From Pseudodesulfovibrio sp. (GTDB lineage Bacteria; Desulfobacterota; Desulfovibrionia; Desulfovibrionales; Desulfovibrionaceae), in assembly GCF_028692895.1 (NCBI RefSeq), contig NZ_JAQUWN010000006.1, forward strand, positions 1 through 64,000: DNA of 64,000 bases. The letters are read 5' to 3'. Position numbers and translations under genes: made by a program. Numbering within the stretch: the stretch's first letter is position 1; the number at the start of each line of letters is the position of its first letter. A model generated the notes under the pieces. The model ran no database searches and was not told where the DNA came from. It was given only the letters and a program-made list of their open reading frames with translations. Below are positions 1 through 7,793 of this stretch, piece after piece.

Positions 1-578
1 ACGTACTTGTTGATGAGGTCGAAGGCCGCGTCGTCGTGGGCCTGGACGGCCTTTTCGTCCTTGGCCCCGAGCGCCCCCTTGGCGATGCGTCTGAGGCCCT
101 TGTCGAGCACGGTGCGGGAGCGCTCGTTGAGCTTGTCCAGGGCGAACTGGTGGCCCTGTTTGAGGAAGGTGTCCTTGATCTTCGGGAGCGACTCGGAGAG
201 GGCGGTGTGCCGCCTGCCGCCCTTGGGGACCATGGAGAGCATGGACTGCTCGTAGTCGTCGAACTGTTTCTTGAGGTTGGTGGCGTCCCCGGACGGGTCC
301 TTGCCGGTCACACCCTTTCGCCAGTCGGCCAGTCCCCTGGTGAAGAAGTCGTGGGCGTCGTTCTCCGCCTCCACGACGTGGTTGAGCCGGTCCAGGTCCC
401 GGTAGGCGTCCCGCTTCTGTCGGCGCGCCTGCTCGCGGTCTTCGCCCTTGAATCGGTTGTTGAAGCCGACGCCCACTCCCCTTTCCAGAGCCGGACGCTG
501 GCCCGGGGTGGCGCTGTCGAGCGCCTTTTGCTGTTCCTCCGCCCCCATGGCGAGGAGCGATTTTCCGAAATCAAACAT
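1..578 (-). CDS. Hypothetical protein, C-terminally truncated by window edge (starts MFDFGKSLLAMGAEEQQKALDSATPGQRPALERG...)
   Basis: Open minus-strand frame from ATG at 578 to base 1, SD-like gggaggttt upstream; helical charged protein. Missing from ORF track because no stop lies in window. Confidence 0.7.
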   Translation of the reverse strand, partial: MFDFGKSLLAMGAEEQQKALDSATPGQRPALERGVGVGFNNRFKGEDREQARRQKRDAYRDLDRLNHVVEAENDAHDFFTRGLADWRKGVTGKDPSGDATNLKKQFDDYEQSMLSMVPKGGRRHTALSESLPKIKDTFLKQGHQFALDKLNERSRTVLDKGLRRIAKGALGAKDEKAVQAHDDAAFDLINKY

Positions 579-919
579 GGTAAACCTCCCGTGCAGTTGT
601 TTCGCGGGAGCATACCCCCGGTTTTCGGCTCAGGGAAAAACGGCGGCCACAGGCATGATAACGGGTGAGAATGGTATGACTTGACGTGTTGACAGGATTT
701 CTGGTTGCCATGGGTTTTGTATTTTAACTGGAAAAACGGTCTGTTGCGAATGAGCGGCGATGTTGCGGAGCGCGCGGTGAAAGGCGTTTTCGCCCTCTCG
801 CGTCCTTTTTGCCGCCGTTCTCACCCGTTCTCAACCGGCGCGGGCAGGGGAGGGCTGGCGGATTCCGGCCGCCTTCCGCAGGGAGCGGGTCCGCCGGGGG
901 TGGCCGCCGCCCCTTTTCC

Positions 920-948
920 TGGACATTTACCCCCGAAGCGCGGACTAT
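920..948 (+). promoter_or_regulatory. Candidate sigma70 promoter for radA: TGGACA-N17-GACTAT, 6 nt before ATG
   Basis: Sequence read; no SD before the radA ATG. Confidence 0.4.
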
Positions 949-954
949 TGCGTC

Positions 955-2280
955 ATGAAAACCAAGGAAGCCTATCGTTGCGCCTCCTGCGGCGCGCAGT
1001 CGCCCCGGTGGCAGGGGCAATGCCCGTCCTGCAAGGAATGGAACACCATGGAGCCGGTCGTCGTGGCCAAGGCCTCGTCCCGGCCCGTGGGCGCGGCGGC
1101 CGGGTCGGCCACGCCCCGTCCGCTGGAGGACCTGACCGCCGAGAACCTGCGCGCCCGGCCCTCGGGCATGACCGGCCTGGACGCGCTGCTCGGCTCCGGG
1201 CTGGTGCCGGGCGCGGCCATCCTGGTGGGCGGCGAGCCGGGCATCGGCAAGTCCACGCTGCTGCTCCAACTGGCCGGGGCCCAGGCCCGCATCGGCCACA
1301 CCGCCGTCTACCTCTCGGGCGAGGAATCCCTGCCCCAGCTACGCGGCCGGGCCGACCGCCTGGGGCTGCTCGGGCCCGGCCTGCTGGCCGTGGCCACCAA
1401 CAAGGTTGAGGACGCCCTGGCCGTGCTGGACCAGCCCGAGCCGCCGGAGATGCTCATCGTGGACTCGGTCCAGACCCTGGCCTCGTCCATGGCCGAGGGC
1501 ATCCCCGGCTCGGTCAGCCAGGTGCGCGCCGTGGCCGCCGAGCTGGTGGAGAAGACCAAGCGCACCGGCACCACGCTGATCCTGGTGGGCCATGTCACCA
1601 AGGACGGCCAGATCGCCGGGCCCAAGATTCTGGAGCACATGGTCGACACGGTCCTCTACCTGGAGGGCGACCGCAAGCACTTCTCGCGCATCCTGCGCGT
1701 GCTCAAGAACCGGTTCGGCCCCAGCGACGAGCTGGTGGTCTTCACCATGAAGGAGAAGGGGCTCGAAGTGGTCGAGGACCCGGCCACCTTCTTCCTGGGC
1801 GCGCGCGACCCCTCGCTTTCGGGCACGGCCATGGCCATGGCCGTGGACGGCCAGCGCCCCTTCGCCGTGGAGGTCCAGGCCCTGGTCAGCAAGTCGTTCC
1901 TCTCCATCCCCCGGCGCACGGCCCTCGGGTTCGACACCAACCGGCTCAACCTGCTTCTGGCCGTGCTGGAAAAGCGGCTGCGGCTCAACCTGAGCGGCCA
2001 CGACATCTACGCCAAGATCACCGGCGGCCTGGCCACGCGTGATCCCGGCCTGGATCTGGCCGTGGTGGCGGCCGTGCTCTCCTCGTTCTACGACCAGCCC
2101 CTGCCCGAGACCTCGGTCTACTGGGGCGAGATCGACCTGAACGGCCAGGTGCGCCCCGTGGCCGCCCACGACGTGCGTCTCAAGCAGGCCGTCCGGCTCG
2201 GCCACGACCCGATCATCCACTCGGACGCGGCCCCGACCCTGGCCGACATGCAGCGGCTGCTCTTCGGGCGCGCGCACTGA
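955..2280 (+). CDS. radA: DNA repair protein RadA
   Basis: N-terminal CASC...CPSC zinc motif, GEPGIGKST Walker A, KNRFGPSDE RadA motif, Lon-like C-terminus. Confidence 0.97.
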   Translation: MKTKEAYRCASCGAQSPRWQGQCPSCKEWNTMEPVVVAKASSRPVGAAAGSATPRPLEDLTAENLRARPSGMTGLDALLGSGLVPGAAILVGGEPGIGKSTLLLQLAGAQARIGHTAVYLSGEESLPQLRGRADRLGLLGPGLLAVATNKVEDALAVLDQPEPPEMLIVDSVQTLASSMAEGIPGSVSQVRAVAAELVEKTKRTGTTLILVGHVTKDGQIAGPKILEHMVDTVLYLEGDRKHFSRILRVLKNRFGPSDELVVFTMKEKGLEVVEDPATFFLGARDPSLSGTAMAMAVDGQRPFAVEVQALVSKSFLSIPRRTALGFDTNRLNLLLAVLEKRLRLNLSGHDIYAKITGGLATRDPGLDLAVVAAVLSSFYDQPLPETSVYWGEIDLNGQVRPVAAHDVRLKQAVRLGHDPIIHSDAAPTLADMQRLLFGRAH

Positions 2281-2415
2281 TTGTTGCGCCCCCGTTTCCG
2301 CCGTTTCAAAATAATGGTGGTTTCGAACCCTCCAAGCTGGTAGACGGAGGGTGTTTCCTTCCCCCATGGCCCGACAGCCGGGGGAATGCACCAGCAATCC
2401 ACGCGGGAGGATGCC

Positions 2416-3756
2416 ATGATGGACATGCTCGACTGGACCTGCGCGAACCTGGACGCGCTCGACATACGGCGATACGAGGCGCGGGCGGACGAGATGGCCG
2501 CCCGGCTGCGGGAGGAGACCGGCGCGGGACGCCTGCCTTTCCTGACCATGCCCTACGCGGCCGACCTGCGGGCGGAGCTGGCCGGGCTCGACACCTACCT
2601 CAAGCAGTTCGACCACATGCTTCTGCTCGGCATCGGCGGCTCGGCCCTGGGCGCGCGGGCCCTGCAAAAGGCCTTCTTTCCCCAGCAGGACCAGCCGGGC
2701 CACGCCGGGCCGTGCCTGTGGATCGCGGACAACGTGGACGCCTACGCCCTGGAGGCCTGCCTGGCCAAGCTGCCCCCGCAAAAGACCGTGGTGGTCACGG
2801 TCTCCAAGTCCGGTGGCACCATCGAGACAGTGGGCCAGTATTTCATCCTCAAGGAATGGATGCGCCAGCAACTGGGCGACGCCTGGCCCGAGCACATGAT
2901 CCTGGTCACCGACGAGAAGAACGGATTCCTGCGCGGCGAGGCCGAGTCCCACGGCATCCGGGCCCTGCCCGTGCCCGACGGCCTGGGCGGGCGCTACTCC
3001 GTGCTCTCGGCCGTGGGGCTGGTCCCGGCCCTGTTCCTGGGCATGGACATCGACGCGCTCCTGACCGGGGCGCGCGCGGTGGCCGATCCCCTGGCCTCGT
3101 CCGAGCTGTCCGGCGCGGAGCTGGCGCGCAGCGCCCCCTTCCAACTGGCGGCCTGGGCGGCCGCGCTCATGGACAAGGGCTACTGCGAGATGATCTTCTT
3201 CGCCTACATCCCGCTGTGGGCCTGCTTCGGCGACTGGTTCGCCCAGCTCTGGGCCGAGTCCCTGGGCAAGCAGGGCAAGGGCAGCCAGCCCGTGCCCGCC
3301 GTGGGCGTCACGGACCAGCACTCGGTCAACCAGATGTTCATGGACGGCGTGCGCAACAAGGCCTGCCTGTTCCTGACCTGCCCGACCCTGCCCTCGGGCC
3401 CCAAGTTCCCGTCGGACCTGCCCGACCAGTTCGCCTACGTGCGCGGCCGCAACTTCGGCGAGCTGATCCAGGCCGAGGGGCTGGGCACGCGCATGGCCCT
3501 CTCCGAGAACGGCGTGCCCCTGGTGGAGCTGCGCCTCGGGCTCGACACCCCGCGCGAGGCGGGCAAGCTGATCGGCCTGCTCGGCGCGGCCACCATCCTG
3601 ACCGGCTGGCTCATGGGCGTCAATCCCCTGGACCAGCCCGCCGTGGAACTGGGCAAGCGGCTGGCCAAGGCGCGCATGGACGCCGACGGCCTGGACGCGG
3701 AGAAGGCGGCCCTGGCCGCGTTCCTGAACGCAAAACGGGACCTGCGGGAGTTCTAG
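2416..3756 (+). CDS. pgi: Glucose-6-phosphate isomerase
   Basis: GIGGSALGARAL and SKSGGTIET sugar isomerase motifs; SD gggagg before ATG 2416. Confidence 0.93.
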   Translation: MMDMLDWTCANLDALDIRRYEARADEMAARLREETGAGRLPFLTMPYAADLRAELAGLDTYLKQFDHMLLLGIGGSALGARALQKAFFPQQDQPGHAGPCLWIADNVDAYALEACLAKLPPQKTVVVTVSKSGGTIETVGQYFILKEWMRQQLGDAWPEHMILVTDEKNGFLRGEAESHGIRALPVPDGLGGRYSVLSAVGLVPALFLGMDIDALLTGARAVADPLASSELSGAELARSAPFQLAAWAAALMDKGYCEMIFFAYIPLWACFGDWFAQLWAESLGKQGKGSQPVPAVGVTDQHSVNQMFMDGVRNKACLFLTCPTLPSGPKFPSDLPDQFAYVRGRNFGELIQAEGLGTRMALSENGVPLVELRLGLDTPREAGKLIGLLGAATILTGWLMGVNPLDQPAVELGKRLAKARMDADGLDAEKAALAAFLNAKRDLREF

Positions 3757-3795
3757 CTTTCCGGCCCGGGCGTGGTTGGTTCACTATGCAAATTG

Positions 3796-3825
3796 AGCAG
3801 GGCGCCGTTGGCGCCCTGCTTTGTT
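3796..3825. terminator. Intrinsic terminator (agcagggcgcc-gtt-ggcgccctgct + ttgttgt)
   Basis: 11-bp perfect stem following pgi. Confidence 0.75.
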
Positions 3826-3860
3826 GTCTAGTTGGTTGTGTTCTCGTCTTCTCCGCCGAG

Positions 3861-4109
3861 TCACTTCCGGGTCCAGCGCGTTGCGCCGGGGACGAGTTCG
3901 AGCATGGACGACTCGTAGCCGTTGAGGAATTGTCCCGTCGTGGTGTTGTAGGACCCCGTGATGGTGGTCAGGTCCGGCGAGCCGTGGAAATGGACCTGTT
4001 GGCCGTTCGGCAGGTTTACCCCTCCGGTGAACGGGCCGCCGAGCGGCCCCCCGCATAGACTGTCGCCCACCGGCTTGCCATCGAACGTGTTCAGGAATTT
4101 GAATCCCAT
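3861..4109 (-). CDS. Small hypothetical protein (82 aa)
   Basis: Own promoter-like region and strong SD (aaggaggt) before ATG at 4109. Confidence 0.7.
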   Translation of the reverse strand: MGFKFLNTFDGKPVGDSLCGGPLGGPFTGGVNLPNGQQVHFHGSPDLTTITGSYNTTTGQFLNGYESSMLELVPGATRWTRK

Positions 4110-4290
4110 GACGACCTCCTTGGGTTGAGGGCATACGACGAACTTGCGTATGATATATGCTATACGTTAATTCCCAAAAAACGCAACCCTCGCATGTCGG
4201 GGAGCCTTGTCGCCCGGCCGCGTGCCGGGAACCGGATGAGCGCGGTTGGCGATTGTCATCCCGCCCGGCCTGCTGTAAGGGTAGGGGGCT

Positions 4291-5802
4291 ATGAACGCCC
4301 GGATCGGCGCGGCGCGGGGCGGGGGGACGAGCCCTTCCGCCTCCGGCCTCGCGGGTGCGGGCAAACCTCGGGTCCATCCTTTGGCAAATCAGAACGAAAC
4401 CGGCAGGCCGCTCCAGTTCGTCCGGGTCATCTCCTGGAGCCTGTTCGCCATCATCCTCGGGTTCAGCCTGCTGCTCTCCATCTTCATCTCCAAGTATGCG
4501 GAGCGCACCCTGCTGGAAAAGCAGGAGGAGTTCGGCCTGCTCCTGGCCGAGAACGTCAGCCACCAGGTCTTCACCCGCTTCGTCATGCCCACGGTCATGC
4601 GCTATGGCGGCATCAGCCTGCGCCACCCGGAACAGGCCTCCACCCTGGACGAGGTGGTCCGCTCCACCGTGCACAGCTTTCACGTCACTTCCCTGCGCAT
4701 CTACGACGCCAAGGGCGTCATCACCTACTCGCTGAACAAGGCCGAGGTGGGCCAGGTCGGCAACGCCCTGTACATGGTCACCCGGACCTGGGAGTCCGCC
4801 GACTTCTCCTCGGAGATCGTGGCCAAGGTCTCCAAGATGGCCTCGCTCTTCCGCTACCAGCTCAAGCCCGGCAGCCTCAAGCTGCGCGCCTTCTATCCCC
4901 TGCGCGCCGAACGCAGCCTGACCGACGTCTCCGAAAACCCGATCATGGGCATCCTGGAGTTCGAGCAGGACATCACCTCGGACTTCATGGCAATGCTCAA
5001 CTTCGAGCGGCTGGTCATCACCTTCTCGCTCGTCACCTCCATGGTCCTCTTCTTCCTGGTCCTGGTCATCCTGCGCCGGGCCGAGCGCATCAGCAACCGG
5101 CAGTTCGAGGAAAAGCAGCGGCTCATGGCCGAGCTGCGGCAACAGGAAAAGCTGGCGGGCATGGGCCGCATGGTCGCGGGCGTGGCCCACGAGATCCGCA
5201 ACCCGCTCGGCATCATCTGCTCCAGCTCGGAGCTGGTGCTCAAGAAGGCGGAAAAGGAAAACAGCTCCCACACCCGCATCCTGCGCGCCCTCAACGAGGA
5301 GGCCAAGCGGCTGACCCGCACCGTGGCCGAGTTCCTGGACTACGCCAGGCCCAAGCAGCCGGTCATGCACGACGTGGACGTGGCCCGGCTCCTCGACCAG
5401 GTGGCCGTGTTCATGGAGCCGGAGTGCGAAAAGCTCGGCGTGACCATCGAGCGCGAGTTCTCCGGCGACCTCTCGGCCAAGGGGGACAAGGACCTGCTCT
5501 ACCGCGCCTTCTACAACCTGGTGGCCAACGCGCTCCAGGCCATGGAGGGCGGGGGCAAGGTCTTCATCCGGGCCGCCACCGAGGAAGGGCGGCTGCATGT
5601 GGTCGTCGAGGACACCGGCCCTGGCTTCCCGCCCGAGCACCTGGACGAGGTGCGCGACCCGTTCTTCACCACCAAGGACGCGGGCACCGGCCTGGGGCTC
5701 GCCCTTGTCTCCACCATCTTCGAGAGCCACGGCGTGGAGATGCACCTCTCCAACGCGGACGAGGGCGGCGCTCGGGTGGACATCATCTTCCCGCAGCGCT
5801 AG
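4291..5802 (+). CDS. Membrane sensor histidine kinase
   Basis: TM segments, HEIRNPLGII H-box, NLVANALQAM N-box, DTGPGFP/GTGLGLA motifs; start uncertain (TTG 4381 possible). Confidence 0.92.
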   Translation: MNARIGAARGGGTSPSASGLAGAGKPRVHPLANQNETGRPLQFVRVISWSLFAIILGFSLLLSIFISKYAERTLLEKQEEFGLLLAENVSHQVFTRFVMPTVMRYGGISLRHPEQASTLDEVVRSTVHSFHVTSLRIYDAKGVITYSLNKAEVGQVGNALYMVTRTWESADFSSEIVAKVSKMASLFRYQLKPGSLKLRAFYPLRAERSLTDVSENPIMGILEFEQDITSDFMAMLNFERLVITFSLVTSMVLFFLVLVILRRAERISNRQFEEKQRLMAELRQQEKLAGMGRMVAGVAHEIRNPLGIICSSSELVLKKAEKENSSHTRILRALNEEAKRLTRTVAEFLDYARPKQPVMHDVDVARLLDQVAVFMEPECEKLGVTIEREFSGDLSAKGDKDLLYRAFYNLVANALQAMEGGGKVFIRAATEEGRLHVVVEDTGPGFPPEHLDEVRDPFFTTKDAGTGLGLALVSTIFESHGVEMHLSNADEGGARVDIIFPQR

Positions 5803-5823
5803 AGAGAGGGGAGGGAGGCGCGC

Positions 5824-6594
5824 ATGTCCAAAGCATGGATTCAGGCCAAGCACCCGGAATTCGTCCGGGATCTCTTCAAGTTCTTCTGCCAGAGCGGCGA
5901 CCTGCTGGAGAGGCAGTTCGCGTCCTTCGACAAGGACGGCCGGCTGGACTTCGAGGTGCTCCGGGACCTGGTTGGCGACGAGATGAACAAGGGGCTGCTG
6001 TGGCGCATGAAGGACACGGCCCACCACGTCTTCCGCAACGACCCGCACTCGCAGTTGGGCGGCCAGTTCCTGGACTGGGCCATGGGCTACATCTTCCACG
6101 AGACCATCAAGCTCAAGGAGGACGCCTACCAGAAACAGAACTACGCGCCGTGGTTCCACCGGCTGCACGAGGGCGACCTGAGCAGCTCGGAAAAGGACAT
6201 CACCGACCAGTTTTTCCAGGTCCTGAGCCAGACGGAAGAGTCCATGCGCCGCGAGATCGACCGCATCCGGTTCATTATCGACAAGTGCCGACGGCTCCTG
6301 CCCTATTACCTGCACCGCTACAGCGAAAACATGCTGCTGGCGCGGTACATCTTCTCCCAGAACGATCTGGTCCGGACCGTGTTCAAGGACGAGTTCGACT
6401 CCCTGATCTTCGCCATCTACGGCAGCGAGCCCGAACGCATGTACATCCTGGCCAGCCAGTCCCTGCGCCTGGGCGGCTGGGTCGAGGAGGCGGGCCAGGC
6501 GGTGGAGCGGGCGCTCCGCCGGAATCCGACCAGCAAAATGGTCTTGCAAGAAAAGAAAATTATTGATAATTGGGCTGATAGGATGAAAGATTGA
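5824..6594 (+). CDS. Conserved hypothetical protein (256 aa), co-operonic with kinase
   Basis: SD gagggaggcgcgc, coding continues operon. Confidence 0.8.
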   Translation: MSKAWIQAKHPEFVRDLFKFFCQSGDLLERQFASFDKDGRLDFEVLRDLVGDEMNKGLLWRMKDTAHHVFRNDPHSQLGGQFLDWAMGYIFHETIKLKEDAYQKQNYAPWFHRLHEGDLSSSEKDITDQFFQVLSQTEESMRREIDRIRFIIDKCRRLLPYYLHRYSENMLLARYIFSQNDLVRTVFKDEFDSLIFAIYGSEPERMYILASQSLRLGGWVEEAGQAVERALRRNPTSKMVLQEKKIIDNWADRMKD

Positions 6595-6646
6595 CCTGCG
6601 CTGAAGCAGAATAATCAGAGAGAAAGACAATTCGAGGAGGCCGTCC

Positions 6647-7117
6647 ATGAAAAAGTTGATTTTCCTCGCAATCGCCATGAGCCTTGTGTTCGCATGGGGT
6701 TGCTCCAAAAAGGTGAAGACCGAGCCCGAAGTGGTTGTGGTCGAAGAAAAGAAGGTCATTGTCGAGGAAGAGAAGCCCGTCGCGGACCCGATGCAGGTCT
6801 ACAAAGCCGAATACGACGCGCTGCCCGTTTCCCACACCGTGACCAAGGGCGAGTGCCTGTGGTGGATCGCCGAGTACAAGCACATCTACAACGATCCGTT
6901 CATGTGGCCCCTGATCTACAAGGCCAACCGTGACAAGATCAAGAATCCCGACCTGATCTACCCCGGCCAGCAGTTCGAGGTGCCCCGCTACGGCTTCGAC
7001 CTCGAAGAGGTCAAGGCTTCCCGCAAGCAGGCGGGCGCTCCCTGGAAGGCCCTTGAGCCCGGCCAGGACGCCATGATCCCCGCCGAGATGCGGGCCGCCC
7101 TCGGCTACAGTTTCTAG
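6647..7117 (+). CDS. LysM domain lipoprotein
   Basis: Lipobox-like FAWGC; HTVTKGECLWWIAEYKHIYNDPFMWPLIYKANRDKIKNPDLIYPGQQFEVP LysM signature. Confidence 0.9.
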   Translation: MKKLIFLAIAMSLVFAWGCSKKVKTEPEVVVVEEKKVIVEEEKPVADPMQVYKAEYDALPVSHTVTKGECLWWIAEYKHIYNDPFMWPLIYKANRDKIKNPDLIYPGQQFEVPRYGFDLEEVKASRKQAGAPWKALEPGQDAMIPAEMRAALGYSF

Positions 7118-7140
7118 TTCGGCCAGCCCAGACATACCTT

Positions 7141-7175
7141 CCGGCTGCGGCGGCATCTCCGCCGCAGCCGGTTTG
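7141..7175 (+). terminator. Terminator (ccggctgcggcgg-catct-ccgccgcagccgg + gtttgttg)
   Basis: 13-bp perfect stem directly after LysM gene. Confidence 0.75.
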
Positions 7176-7365
7176 TTGCGTCCGGCGACCAGAGCGACGC
7201 CCTATCGCTGCTGTCGACGGCTCTAAGAACGAGCACGCTCGGCCTAGACCCGACGCGGCCCCGGCAGGGGCGAAGCCCCTGCACCCCACTCTCCGCTGCG
7301 CTGGCGAGTAGCCCGGAGGCTGTGAGTTGGTGGGCGGAGGGATTGGCTGTCCCTGGCTATGCGGC

Positions 7366-7397
7366 GTCCTGAAAGGTTCGGCCGAACCTTTCAGGAC
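7366..7397. repeat. 32-bp perfect palindrome gtcctgaaaggttcggccgaacctttcaggac
   Basis: Reverse complement equals itself over all 32 bases. Confidence 0.9.
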
Positions 7398-7611
7398 ACA
7401 GGCCCACGCGTGTGAACCGCTTGGAGCAGACGTGAAGATCATGCCCTCACGGCGCCTGACCCATTGGCAGGGGTGAGATTCTTGATTTGAGGATTAGTTT
7501 TTTTCTTTGTCTTCAAAAAACATCCCGGTTGGGCGGGGGCGAGCGGGCAGTCCGTCCCCGCGCAGGAGTCGCCTGACCGGGCTACGGCCCCGCGAAAGCG
7601 GCGCATGGTTT

Positions 7612-7700
7612 CCAAAGGCTCGCCTTTGGCGGGTCCAGGGCAGCGCCCTGGTCTCCACGAAGTGGCCCCCGGAGGGCCGCTGGAGGCATTCTTCCCATGG
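7612..7700. repeat. Intergenic repeat-like element made of nested short GC hairpins
   Basis: ccaaaggc-tc-gcctttgg, ccagggc-agc-gccctgg, ggccc-ccgga-gggcc in succession; resembles intergenic repeats I recall from Desulfovibrio genomes (not checked). Confidence 0.55.
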
Positions 7701-7725
7701 TCTCCCTTCCGCCCGAACGCACCGC

Positions 7726-7763
7726 AAAAAGGCCGCTCCCGTCAATTCGGGGGCGGCCTTTTG
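7726..7763. terminator. Bidirectional terminator at topA 3' side (aaaaaggccgctccc...gggggcggcctttt)
   Basis: Stem flanked by A and T tracts. Confidence 0.75.
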
Positions 7764-7793
7764 CGTTGCGGTGTCGCGCGGGTGTGCGGGCGG

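Noticed and set aside
3784-6759. 991-aa minus-strand ORF
   Set aside because: Shadow of the histidine kinase and neighbour; also covers the pgi terminator.
7011-7442. 143-aa minus ORF
   Set aside because: Overlaps LysM 3' end, its terminator and the 32-bp palindrome; no protein character.
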